Source of the DNA: JAGXLP01 sp042218715
GTDB lineage: Bacteria; Bipolaricaulota; Bipolaricaulia; M55B111
Direction of reading: 5' to 3'
DNA: 20,725 nucleotides
Assembly: GCA_042218715.1 (NCBI GenBank)
Contig: JBDGQU010000099.1
Coordinates: forward strand, 1 to 20,725
Below the pieces are notes generated by a model that was given only the letters and a program-made list of their open reading frames with translations, did not search any database and had not been told where the DNA came from. Position numbers and translations under genes: made by a program. Shown here one piece after another: positions 1-6,905 of this stretch (its first letter is position 1; each line of letters begins with the position of its first letter).

Positions 1-309
1 GTCCCCTTCAAAGCTCAAGCCTACGATGCCACAGTGGTGGCCGCTTTAGCCATTCAGTACGCTGGTGAGGCCAGCGGGCCCGAGATAAAGGATAACCTTA
101 GAAAAGTAGCTAATGCGCCCGGCGAGGAAGTCAGCTTTGGTGAATTAGAAAAGGCTTTAAAGTTGGCGAAAGAAGGAAAAGATATTAATTGGCAAGGTGT
201 CTCAGGTGCGGTGGAGTTTGACGCACAAGGTGACTCGGCGCCAGATTCTGTAGTGGTATGGGGAATTCAGGATTGTCAGACGAGGAATATCTGGTACGTC
301 AAAGTTTGA
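1..309 (+). CDS. Branched-chain amino acid/amide ABC transporter substrate-binding protein, C-terminal part
   Basis: The reading frame is open from the first base of the window, so only the last 102 residues are present and the start lies upstream. The residues YDATVVAALAIQYAG, followed by an acidic/lysine helix and a closing stretch with GAVEFDAQGD, resemble the C-terminal lobe of type I periplasmic binding proteins (Peripla_BP_6, LivK/UrtA-like), in which a late 'G.v.FD..Gd' motif is usual. The protein would capture a branched-chain amino acid, amide or urea outside the membrane and deliver it to a LivHMGF-type permease. Such a permease is encoded just to the right but on the other strand, so partnership is likely though not proven. 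A strong terminator follows 42 bases after the stop codon. The exact ligand cannot be inferred. Confidence 0.8.
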   Translation, partial: VPFKAQAYDATVVAALAIQYAGEASGPEIKDNLRKVANAPGEEVSFGELEKALKLAKEGKDINWQGVSGAVEFDAQGDSAPDSVVVWGIQDCQTRNIWYVKV

Positions 310-351
310 CAATGGGAGAGTAAAAGATAAATCTAGTTTAATTAATATAGA

Positions 352-404
352 CCCCCCTTTGCTTTAGTTTCTGTATAATAAGCTAAAGGGGGGTTTGTCT
401 TTTA
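352..404 (+). terminator. Rho-independent terminator of the binding-protein gene
   Basis: CCCCCCTTT at 352-360 pairs perfectly with AAAGGGGGG at 385-393, and A351-T394 extends the stem. A T-rich run follows (TTTGTCTTTT, 394-403). The loop is about 24 bases long and may fold further, with CTTTAG at 362-367 able to pair with CTAAAG at 383-388 instead. The position 42 bases past the stop of the upstream gene fits a terminator. On the minus strand the stem is followed by only a weak T-rich run, so it is less convincing as a terminator for livM. Confidence 0.85.
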
Positions 405-417
405 ACGAATTGAGTTT

Positions 418-687
418 CTCAAATCTTTCACCAGTGTAAAGCTACTTTACGATTTTGAGCCTGAAAACTCCAACCAAACATATCTTCAGTCTGAGAGACA
501 ATCTATAATGGTCGATAGCCGGGGGTTTCTACCCCCGGTGTATACCCGGGTTGAAGTGTTTAGTTCTTTGGTTTGGTAGTAATTACGTTAACCGTACCAA
601 AGGATATATCTATACACCTCAACCACCCACAACAGCGGCTCTAGAAAGCCCCGCCTATCGAAAAAATTAGGTGGTGAAAGATCTGAG
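418..687. repeat. Inverted-repeat-bounded intergenic element (copy D)
   Basis: CTCAAATCTTTCACCA (418-433) is matched by TGGTGAAAGATCTGAG (672-687), complementary at 15 of 16 positions. Nearly the same 16-base end occurs around the element at 5332-5532. Inside lie a small perfect hairpin (436-441/445-450, loop CTA) and a larger structured domain (513-660, listed separately). No open reading frame of note is present. The element fills most of the gap between two convergent transporter genes. I infer a MITE-like or structured intergenic repeat; the strand is undetermined. Confidence 0.55.
513..660. ncRNA. Candidate structured RNA or IS200/IS605-end-like domain
   Basis: The ends pair over 148 bases: 513-518 with 655-660 (6 bp), a C-C mismatch, then 520-524 with 649-653 (5 bp). 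Inside are a hairpin 566-572/596-602 extended by 575-577/591-593, and two competing stems that share one 3' strand: 537-544 with 611-618 (8 bp), or 549-554 with 619-624 plus 556-558 with 615-617. The 5' arm can instead form a local hairpin, 519-526/531-538. Read on the minus strand, the hairpin GGGGGTAGAAACCCCC resembles the right ends or omega-RNA scaffolds of IS200/IS605 elements as I remember them. No tnpA or tnpB is nearby. Plus-strand transcription has only a TATAAT (504-509) without a good -35. The structure is real in the sequence; its identity is uncertain. Confidence 0.4.
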
Positions 688-795
688 TTTATTAATAGGA
701 ATGAAATATTGAAGAAAGAAGTAGTGTAGTCTAATTATTACTTACCTACAATATAGCCACCGGGTGGGTTGAGAGACAGTAGTCTATTTTTCAAC

Positions 796-1836
796 CTATT
801 TTTCAAGTAGCTTGGAAATCCCTTTTTCTTCTCCCAGGAGCCCTTCCGGTCTATTAAGTAGTATCACTTCTAACAACAGACCGATAATAACTATTCTTAG
901 AGCGGCTGTCCTGGTATCCGATATTGGAAGGTAGCCACCAAGGAAACCCGAACCGGCCCAGATTCCCCAGATCGTGAACGCTCCCAGGATGGCACCTTTG
1001 TTGTTTCCGCTTCCCCCTGCAATCAACATTACCCAGACAATAAAGGTACCCATCAAAGGTTTGAAGTCGCTGGGGCTGATAGCCATGGCAAAATGGGCAT
1101 AGAAGCTACCTGCAGCTCCCATAAGCATCGCTCCCAATACCATCGACTGCACCTTAAACCCGAAGACATTTTTACCCGATACTTTTGCCACCGTTTCATC
1201 TTCTCTGATAGCTGCTAACACACGGCCCCAGGGTGAACGGATAATCTTTTCTATCGCTAAATACGCGATCAGTAAAAAGAGGACCACAAGCAGGAGGAAA
1301 AACCAGTTGTATCCATTACCGATTAACCTTATCAACCATTCCGGAAGATTTGGATGGGCAGCTAGAAAGCCATCTATTGCGTTGTTTATTGGTTGATAGA
1401 GGGGTGCAGGGATATTAGTTATCCCGAAGACGCCGTTGGTCAACCAGCTCTCCTGCTTGGCGATAAGTCTAATAGCCTCGGCAATTCCCACCGTGGTTAT
1501 AGCTAGATAGTCTTCCTTTAGCCTAAGCGTTGGTAAGCTTATTATGGCCGCTGCCAGGCCGGCTGCCACCGCACCACCTAACATCCCAACCACAAATGGT
1601 AACTCGAAACCACCTATAATTCTCCAATCAATAGCCGCCGGTGGAGGGCCCGAAATAAGTGCCGAGGAATACGCACCGATGGCGAAAAAACCAGCCACGC
1701 CGATGTTAAAGAGGCCGGTGTAACCCCATTGTATATTCAAGCCCAGGGAGAGAATAGCGTAAATTACGGCTGTGATAGAGAAAAAGACGATATAGTTCAA
1801 AGCACCCGCTAGTAAATCCATGATTATTTTCGTCAC
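796..1836 (-). CDS. livM: Branched-chain amino acid ABC transporter permease LivM
   Basis: A 346-residue, strongly hydrophobic protein with about eight to ten membrane segments. The YGYTGLFNIGVAGFFAIGAY region near residues 37-56 matches the position and style of the LivM/UrtC signature, and a cytoplasmic coupling stretch IIRSPWGRVLAAIREDE lies in the second half, where it contacts the ATPases. It forms the membrane channel with LivH. The GTG start (1836-1834) overlaps the TGA stop of livH in a GTGA arrangement, which suggests translational coupling; GGTGG lies just upstream. An ATG six codons in is an alternative start. It is the last gene of the operon, whereas in classical liv operons the permease genes come before the ATPases. 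The family is certain; the substrate (Leu/Ile/Val, urea or short amides) is not. Confidence 0.9.
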   Translation of the reverse strand: MTKIIMDLLAGALNYIVFFSITAVIYAILSLGLNIQWGYTGLFNIGVAGFFAIGAYSSALISGPPPAAIDWRIIGGFELPFVVGMLGGAVAAGLAAAIISLPTLRLKEDYLAITTVGIAEAIRLIAKQESWLTNGVFGITNIPAPLYQPINNAIDGFLAAHPNLPEWLIRLIGNGYNWFFLLLVVLFLLIAYLAIEKIIRSPWGRVLAAIREDETVAKVSGKNVFGFKVQSMVLGAMLMGAAGSFYAHFAMAISPSDFKPLMGTFIVWVMLIAGGSGNNKGAILGAFTIWGIWAGSGFLGGYLPISDTRTAALRIVIIGLLLEVILLNRPEGLLGEEKGISKLLEK

Positions 1837-2735
1837 TCACCACCGAAAAGACCTTTTGGTTGAAAGAGTAGTATGAGAATCATTATCGTAAACGCAACTG
1901 CCGGTTTGTAAGCCGTGGGAAGTACGGCCGTGGAGAGTTCCTCGGATAGACCGATCACCAGTCCCCCCACCATAGCTCCGTAAGGACTTCCTATTCCCCC
2001 CAGAATGACCGCCGCAAACATGGGCAGCAACATGTTCCATCCCATGGCCGGCGTTACAAACCTGTTCTCGATACCGGCCAGGGTACCTCCCGCTGCGGCC
2101 AAAGCGCCACCGATACCCCAGGTCCATGTTATTATCCTTTCAGTATTTATTCCCACCGTGCTTGCCAGGTCGGGATTGTCGGATGTAGCCCTCATGGCTT
2201 TACCCACTTTCGTGTATTTGAGAAGACCGTGAACGAGTATTGCCAGTAAGAAAGCCGTGGCAACGATAAATATCTCGTCCGGTTTTATCCGGGCGGCAAT
2301 TCCGGGAATCTTATTTGTTATCTGGATACCTTCAAAGTAGTACTTCGGCTGAGGTCCCCAGATAAACTGAATCGTATTTCTCAGAGAAAACGAAACCCCG
2401 ACTGCTGCTATTAGCAGTATGATCGATTTTACCTTTCTCAACCGCTTGAATAGAGCTCTGTCGATTAGAATGGTAGTTATTGCGGTCAGGATCATGGAAC
2501 CAATGAGAGCTATTAGGATGGGTAGACCAAAGGACAAAGGACCAAACGAACTGGACGGTATTCCTATTCTCCTTACGAAAGTCGCTATAATAAAGGAGAA
2601 GTATGCTCCAAGGGCCATTACGTCGCCATGGGCGAAGTTTGCGAAACCCATTATTCCATAGGTAAGGGATAGACCTACCCCTCCCAGCATGAGTATACTT
2701 CCCCAGATAATTCCGTATATCAAGAGTTGTAGCAT
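1833..2735 (-). CDS. livH: Branched-chain amino acid ABC transporter permease LivH
   Basis: A 300-residue integral membrane protein with about eight hydrophobic segments. The LSLTYGIMGFANFAHGDV stretch near residues 22-39 is the family hallmark ('NFAHG'), and the coupling region KYTKVGKAMRATSDN around residues 173-187 is well conserved. It pairs with LivM to form the transmembrane pathway. It starts with ATG two bases after the livF stop and overlaps livM by four bases, so the genes form one tight transcription unit. The C-terminus ends in ILILLFQPKGLFG, typical of the family. No missing motif is seen. Confidence 0.92.
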   Translation of the reverse strand: MLQLLIYGIIWGSILMLGGVGLSLTYGIMGFANFAHGDVMALGAYFSFIIATFVRRIGIPSSSFGPLSFGLPILIALIGSMILTAITTILIDRALFKRLRKVKSIILLIAAVGVSFSLRNTIQFIWGPQPKYYFEGIQITNKIPGIAARIKPDEIFIVATAFLLAILVHGLLKYTKVGKAMRATSDNPDLASTVGINTERIITWTWGIGGALAAAGGTLAGIENRFVTPAMGWNMLLPMFAAVILGGIGSPYGAMVGGLVIGLSEELSTAVLPTAYKPAVAFTIMILILLFQPKGLFGGE

Positions 2736-2737
2736 CG

Positions 2738-3442
2738 TCAGGCCCCCAGATATAGTTTCCCGACTTCTTCGTTGTTTAACAGGGCTTCTCCGGTATCTTC
2801 GTATTGGTTCTCTCCCATGGCCAGGACGTAACCCCGGTTAGCCATGCTCAGCGCTTCCTTCGCGTTCTGTTCGACCATAAGTATGGAAACGCCTGCATCG
2901 TTTATTGCATGTACCTTTTCGAGTATCATATCCGCAAGGTTGGGTGCGAGTCCCGCAGTGGGTTCGTCAAGCAAAAGGATGTCGGGATCCATCATTAATG
3001 CCAACCCAATTGCCACCATCTGTTGCTGTCCGCCGGACAGATTAGCGGTTTTCTGACTGCTTTTCTCCTTCAGGACGGGAAATATACTGTAGACTTCGCT
3101 GGTAGAATCCTCGTAGTTGTCCGTCCGAGTAAAAGCACCCATTTCGAGATTTTCGCTGACGGTTAGTGAGGGGAAGATGTTATCTTCTTGTGGTACGTAA
3201 CACATGCCCCGTCTTACGATTTGATCCGGTTCCAACCCCGTTATTTCGTCTCCGAGCAAACGTACTTTACCCTCGCTGGGATTTAAGTGACCTGCCACAG
3301 TTTTCATAAGGGTTGATTTTCCGGAACCATTTGGTCCGATGATAGCGACAATTTCTCCCCGATTGATTTCTATCGAAACACCGTGAAGAACTTCAATCTC
3401 CCCGTACCCGGATCGAATGTCTTTAGCACTAAGAACTGCCAA
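2738..3442 (-). CDS. livF: Branched-chain amino acid ABC transporter ATPase LivF
   Basis: A 234-residue ATPase. Walker A is GPNGSGKST near residue 36, the ABC signature is LSGGQQQ near 134, and Walker B is ILLLDEPTAGLAP near 155-167. The VEQN motif typical of LivF replaces the usual His-switch context. It powers import together with LivG at the inner face of the membrane. The start is TTG (3442-3440), inside the 3' end of livG, with a 14-base overlap; a GGAGGAGGAG run lies about ten bases upstream and supports this start. The C-terminus, with YLGA, is also typical. Length is normal. Confidence 0.92.
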   Translation of the reverse strand: MAVLSAKDIRSGYGEIEVLHGVSIEINRGEIVAIIGPNGSGKSTLMKTVAGHLNPSEGKVRLLGDEITGLEPDQIVRRGMCYVPQEDNIFPSLTVSENLEMGAFTRTDNYEDSTSEVYSIFPVLKEKSSQKTANLSGGQQQMVAIGLALMMDPDILLLDEPTAGLAPNLADMILEKVHAINDAGVSILMVEQNAKEALSMANRGYVLAMGENQYEDTGEALLNNEEVGKLYLGA

Positions 3443-4202
3443 CTGCCTCTCCTCCTCCTAGATACGCGTCGATTACTTCCGGGTTTTGCTTTATTTCTTC
3501 CGGATTGCCTTCGGCCAGTTTCTGACCGGCAGCCATAACGATGATCGGGTTGCAGAGGTCCATAACGAGGTCCATATCGTGTTCGATTAAGAAGAAGGTA
3601 GTATCCATTTTCTCCTTCAGTTTTTCAATATCCCGAGTGAGTTTTTTCATTAGCGTAGGATTAATGCCGGCTCCAGGTTCGTCCAGCAACACCATCTCTG
3701 GTTCGGCCATCATCGTTCGAGCCATTTCCAGAAGCTTCTTCTGCCCGCCGGAGAGGTTCTTCGCGTACTCGTCCTTCAGGTGATCGAGCTCGATGAATTC
3801 TAGCACTTCCATGGCCTCTTGTTGTATTTCCCTTTCTTCTCTCTTTACCAGGTTAGGGCGAAACCAGGAGTTCCAGATTCTTTCCCCGGACTGATCTGCC
3901 GGGATGAGCATCAAATTTTCAAGTACGGTCATCATTTGCAGTTCCCGGGAAATCTGAAAAGTTCTGTAGAGGTTCTTGTGGAATATTCTGTAAGGGGAGA
4001 GACCATCGATCCTTTCCCCGTTAAATAGAATTTTTCCACTGTCGGGAGAAAAGAACCCTGTAATGAGGTTAAATAAGGTAGTTTTACCCGCTCCGTTGGG
4101 CCCTATTAGCCCGGTAATAGTGCCCGTTTCCACTTCGAGAGAACAGTTATTAACTGCTTTTATGCCCCCAAATTGTTTTAGTACTCTATCTACTTCAAGC
4201 AT
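3429..4202 (-). CDS. livG: Branched-chain amino acid ABC transporter ATPase LivG
   Basis: A 257-residue ATPase, first gene of the liv operon. Walker A is GPNGAGKTT near residue 35, the signature is LSGGQKKLLEMART near 150, Walker B is MVLLDEPGAGINP, and the switch histidine lies in LIEHDMD. The insert after the Q-loop (YRTFQISRELQMM) and the 'P.lvm..G..laeG.p.ei' tail are LivG features. ATP hydrolysis here drives transport through LivHM. The ATG start has a GGTGAT Shine-Dalgarno-like site and follows a readable promoter at 4293-4321. The ATPase-first order (G-F-H-M) differs from the classical permease-first order. Confidence 0.92.
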   Translation of the reverse strand: MLEVDRVLKQFGGIKAVNNCSLEVETGTITGLIGPNGAGKTTLFNLITGFFSPDSGKILFNGERIDGLSPYRIFHKNLYRTFQISRELQMMTVLENLMLIPADQSGERIWNSWFRPNLVKREEREIQQEAMEVLEFIELDHLKDEYAKNLSGGQKKLLEMARTMMAEPEMVLLDEPGAGINPTLMKKLTRDIEKLKEKMDTTFFLIEHDMDLVMDLCNPIIVMAAGQKLAEGNPEEIKQNPEVIDAYLGGGEAVGSS

Positions 4203-4292
4203 GAGATCACCAGGTAGTAAAACCGGAAATAAAAAAAGGCCCGAGAATGACAGTTATAAGTATTTATTTCGAGATCCCTTACAAATTGTGAA

Positions 4293-4321
4293 AATATAAA
4301 AGAAAATGAAGGAATTATCAA
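4293..4321 (-). promoter_or_regulatory. Putative promoter of livGFHM
   Basis: Read on the minus strand, TTGATA (4321-4316) and TATATT (4298-4293) are separated by exactly 17 bases. Each has one mismatch to the sigma-70-type consensus. The predicted start near 4286 would give a leader of about 84 bases to the livG ATG. This is a pattern match only. Confidence 0.5.
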
Positions 4322-4391
4322 GTTTAAGCTGGAAGTAGATGGAAAAGTTAATCTCTTGATCTATTCCGATTACCGGCTATTAGGTAATATT

Positions 4392-5231
4392 TTAATTGTC
4401 GATTTTCAGCTCTTTTGATTTTTCCGTGGCTTCCTCTATGGCCTTGAAAAACGCTACCCTAACTCCCCCTTCTTCAAGCTTCATTACTGCATCCACGGTA
4501 ACTCCGGCCGGAGTCGTGACCATATCCTTTAACTTAGCCGGGTGTTCGTCCGTTTCCAGGACCATCTTTGCTGCACCTAGCAGGGACTGGGCTGCGAGTT
4601 TTGTTGCCCTATCACGTGGCAACCCCACTCTGACCCCGGCTTCTATCAGGGATTCAATTATGAGATAGCCGTAGGCAGGACCGGATCCGGAAAATCCGGT
4701 GATAGCGTCCATAAGATTTTCCTCGCTTAAAACTTCGACCAGTCCCACGGGCTCAAAAATCCCTTTCGCGAGTTCCAGATCTTCTTTACCTGCAAAAGTC
4801 CCCGCCACGAGGACCGTGGCACCTTCGTTGACTGTAATGGCCGTATTTGGCATGGCCCTTACGATCGGCACCTCTTTATCTAATTTTGATTCTATAAATT
4901 CCGTGGTGATGCCTGCTGCTACGGAAACCACAAGCTGGTCTGGGTTAAAATAGTCGCCGACCTCGTCGAGGACCCCCTCGATCATCTGAGGCTCTACTGC
5001 CAGGACAATTATTTCGGCTTCCTCTACGACTTTTTTGTTATCGGTGGTTGCTTCAATACCGTACCTGTCGGACACTTCCCTTGCGCTTTCTTCGTGGGAA
5101 GTGCTACCAATTGTTTTATCCCTGGATACAATATCGTTTTTGATAAGGGCCTCGACCAGGGTTCCCCCGATCGTCCCCACGCCAATAATGCCTACTTTTT
5201 TGTTATTCAGTCCAATACTTTTATCCTGCAC
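4392..5231 (-). CDS. proC: Pyrroline-5-carboxylate reductase
   Basis: A 279-residue protein of the ProC family, which reduces 1-pyrroline-5-carboxylate to proline with NAD(P)H in the cytoplasm, the last step of proline synthesis. The N-terminal Rossmann fold shows VGIIGVGTIGG (residues about 13-23), followed by IIVLAVEPQ and VSVAAGI. VRAMPNTA and the C-terminal dimerisation signature GFSGSGPAY with DMVTTPAGVT are near-diagnostic. The start is GTG (5231-5229), with AGGTG eight bases upstream. A promoter-like pair lies at 5284-5312. The gene stands alone, between the liv operon and DUF72, so regulation independent of its neighbours is likely. In halophiles proline can be an osmolyte, but nothing here shows that role. 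Confidence 0.95.
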   Translation of the reverse strand: MQDKSIGLNNKKVGIIGVGTIGGTLVEALIKNDIVSRDKTIGSTSHEESAREVSDRYGIEATTDNKKVVEEAEIIVLAVEPQMIEGVLDEVGDYFNPDQLVVSVAAGITTEFIESKLDKEVPIVRAMPNTAITVNEGATVLVAGTFAGKEDLELAKGIFEPVGLVEVLSEENLMDAITGFSGSGPAYGYLIIESLIEAGVRVGLPRDRATKLAAQSLLGAAKMVLETDEHPAKLKDMVTTPAGVTVDAVMKLEEGGVRVAFFKAIEEATEKSKELKIDN

Positions 5232-5283
5232 AGTATTAACACCTATTTGGTAAAGTATGTCCAGTTAAAGTAAACTAGACCTT

Positions 5284-5312
5284 ATCATAAGTAATTAGTT
5301 TGTGGGTTACAA
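5284..5312 (-). promoter_or_regulatory. Putative promoter of proC
   Basis: On the minus strand, TTGTAA (5312-5307) and TATGAT (5289-5284) are 17 bases apart; the -10 has one mismatch and the -35 has two. The start would lie near 5277, about 46 bases before the proC GTG. It sits just outside the inverted-repeat element at 5316-5548, which could therefore act as an upstream insulator or terminator. Confidence 0.45.
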
Positions 5313-5315
5313 GGG

Positions 5316-5548
5316 GAAAGTTTAATTTGGGCTAAGTTCTTTCACCAAAGTTGTAGTTAATCTTAGCCCGTTATCTGCCCTCTGCCGCTTACCTGGCAAC
5401 TGATTTAACCTTATAATCCTGAACGTATGCGAAATCCCGGCAGCCAGGCAAGCGGCAGAGGGCATAAACGATAAAGTCAAGTCACCTCTCATGACTTCCG
5501 CCTCGCTTTCATATAATGGTGAAAGAACTGAGTTGGGTTAAAACTTTT
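5316..5548. repeat. Nested inverted-repeat intergenic element (copy C)
   Basis: Outer arms: CTAAGTTCTTTCACCA (5332-5347) against TGGTGAAAGAACTGAG (5517-5532), 15 of 16 complementary, with a further AAAGTTT/AAACTTT match (5317-5323 and 5541-5547) beyond a divergent spacer. Inner stem: GCCCTCTGCCGCTT (5377-5390) pairs perfectly with 5450-5463, then an A-C mismatch, then CCTGGC (5392-5397) with GCCAGG (5443-5448), closing a 45-base apical region. A small hairpin (5479-5484/5492-5497) sits on the right. The inner core shares layout and the TTACCTGG and GCCAGG blocks with the elements at 6582 and 12298. It fills the gap between DUF72 and proC. No coding potential was seen. Confidence 0.65.
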
Positions 5549-5555
5549 GCCTCGT

Positions 5556-6395
5556 TTAAGAACTAAAGAGGTCCTTCCCCGGGTGAAGGAAATCGTCGAC
5601 CTCGGAAAATTCTTGTCTCCCATGTCTTTCGTTAAGCAGCGATGAAAACGTTTTTGCGTTTTTTGCCGATTTGCCCTGATAGTGGTTGTTAAACAGTATT
5701 ACTATATTTTTGGTGTAGTTCTCGAGTTCTTGGGTCTTTTCCACCCATTCCTTCAGCTCATCCTCATCGTAGAGGTAGTCGTACCTCATGTAAGGTTCAG
5801 GCGCGTCCCACCAGTGTTCTCTTACTCGACCGTGGAATCTGATGTAGCCCAGTTCAGTAGTGGATGCTATCCTGGGCGGAACCAGGTGAGGGAGATCGGG
5901 CATGTCGACGCAGACGTACCCGAGAGAATGCTTCTCGAGAAAGTCGAACGTTTTCTCCTTTATCCAGTAATCGTTCCGAAATTCCACGTTGATCGGAATA
6001 TTCGGCATCGCTTCTCTCAGGAATTTTAGATGTTCGTAGCTTTTTGCCCCCGGCTTGAATGAATAGGGGAACTGAGCCAGGGTGGTAATTAATTGATTAC
6101 TATCGACGAGTGGGTCTATTCCCTTCCTGAACTGATCTATCGATTCTTTTGCCTTTTCCCTCTCGTGAGTTAATTCTTTGGATAGTTTAACGACGAACTG
6201 GAATTCGTCCGGAACTTTCTTCCGGATATTTTCGAACATCCCGGGTGTAGGTAATCGATAATAGGTGGAATTGATTTCGGTAATATCGAAAAATTTAGAG
6301 TAGTGCGCGAGGTAGTTCTTTTTACCAAGGTTCCGGGGGTAAAAAATTCCCTCCCAATCTTTGTAGGAATAACCACTGGTACCAATTTTTATCAT
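5556..6395 (-). CDS. DUF72 domain protein, YecE-like
   Basis: A 279-residue member of the DUF72/YecE family, a TIM-barrel-like fold of unknown biochemical function. Hallmarks are the start MIKIGTSGYSYKDWEG, FYP near residue 18, EINSTYYRLP, FVVKLSKELTHE, VEFRNDYW, and the late IRFHGR and LFNNHYQG stretches. The last is usually 'fNNh..g.a..NA'. The ATG start matches the family exactly. No Shine-Dalgarno site is visible; the bases before the ATG are pyrimidine-rich (AACCCCCTC). It is divergent from recD2 and is separated from it by an element-bearing gap. Family assignment is firm; the role is unknown. Confidence 0.9.
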   Translation of the reverse strand: MIKIGTSGYSYKDWEGIFYPRNLGKKNYLAHYSKFFDITEINSTYYRLPTPGMFENIRKKVPDEFQFVVKLSKELTHEREKAKESIDQFRKGIDPLVDSNQLITTLAQFPYSFKPGAKSYEHLKFLREAMPNIPINVEFRNDYWIKEKTFDFLEKHSLGYVCVDMPDLPHLVPPRIASTTELGYIRFHGRVREHWWDAPEPYMRYDYLYDEDELKEWVEKTQELENYTKNIVILFNNHYQGKSAKNAKTFSSLLNERHGRQEFSEVDDFLHPGKDLFSS

Positions 6396-6581
6396 GAGGG
6401 GGTTAATAGCTCCATAGCTGCTCTTTCTTAAACCTTCTCGCCCTATTATGATTAAATCGTCAATCTTTAGTTTTCTTTTTCTCTTGAGCTAATTATGTTA
6501 GACCAAAATTGAGCGATTTTGTCTTGTTAGCTGTAAAGAATAAAAGACTCAGAAAAGTATATTTTAAAAGCGAAAATATGT

Positions 6582-6704
6582 CCAGCACTCAGATGAGGAG
6601 AGTTACCTGGAGGTACAAATCGGTCATTGAACGAGGATGGTATACCATTCCGAGTGACATTTAAAGATCTCGGCCCAGGGGTGGGTAACTCATCTGGGTG
6701 CTGG
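6582..6704. repeat. Structured intergenic element (copy A)
   Basis: CCAGCACTCAGATGAG (6582-6597) faces CTCATCTGGGTGCTGG (6689-6704), pairing at all 16 positions with one G-U wobble on the plus strand. Inside, CCTGG (6606-6610) faces CCAGG (6675-6679). The apex holds GTCA/TGAC (6623-6626/6655-6658) around the 12-base palindrome ATGGTATACCAT (6637-6648). An alternative 8-bp stem, GAGTTACC (6600-6607) with GGTAACTC (6684-6691), competes with the inner end of the outer stem. The copy at 12298-12418 shares the arms and two inner blocks. It lies in the divergent gap between DUF72 and recD2, where I see no gene. A weak plus-strand promoter-like pair lies upstream (TTGAGC 6509-6514, TGTAAA 6532-6537). 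Confidence 0.65.
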
Positions 6705-6821
6705 GTGAAAGTTATGGGAGAGTAATTTGGGTTAACCTTTTAGTCATCACCCAGTGGGTGAGATAGTTAGGTTTATCCAACGGAAGTGACTTTCTTTTGT
6801 ATTCTGTCTTAGAAGATGGTC

Positions 6822-6842
6822 TTAAACGAGAGGATCGTTTAA
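6822..6842. promoter_or_regulatory. Inverted repeat upstream of recD2
   Basis: TTAAACGA (6822-6829) and TCGTTTAA (6835-6842) form a perfect 8-bp inverted repeat around GAGGA, about 64 bases before the recD2 start. It could be an operator for a dimeric repressor or a weak hairpin; a T-rich stretch (CTTTTGTT) follows. It does not match the LexA boxes I know. No clear promoter is readable in the same stretch. Confidence 0.35.
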
Positions 6843-6905
6843 CTTTTGTTAGAGAAAAAATAAGAGATCAACCTATTTTAATTGACAAAAGGAGGAACGA
6901 CTTCG

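Noticed and set aside
504..509. TATAAT as a promoter for the 513-660 domain
   Set aside because: No acceptable -35 at 16-18 bases, and the start would fall inside the closing stem.
310..795. Hidden small gene or CRISPR array in the convergent gap
   Set aside because: No frame with a plausible start and Shine-Dalgarno site, and no regularly spaced repeats; the gap is explained by the terminator and the inverted-repeat element.
1837..2127. 96-codon minus-strand frame within livH
   Set aside because: Out-of-frame reading of livH, which is intact with all family motifs.
4369..4388. ATTACC/GGTAAT hairpin as livGFHM attenuator
   Set aside because: It lies upstream of the predicted promoter and has no U-run; probably incidental.
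5682..6029. 115-codon plus-strand frame opposite the DUF72 gene
   Set aside because: Shadow of a well-conserved gene, with no ribosome-binding site or recognisable domain.
6882..6905. N-terminal extension of RecD2 from TTG 6882
   Set aside because: The only good Shine-Dalgarno site (6890-6895) lies inside the extension and points to GTG 6906.
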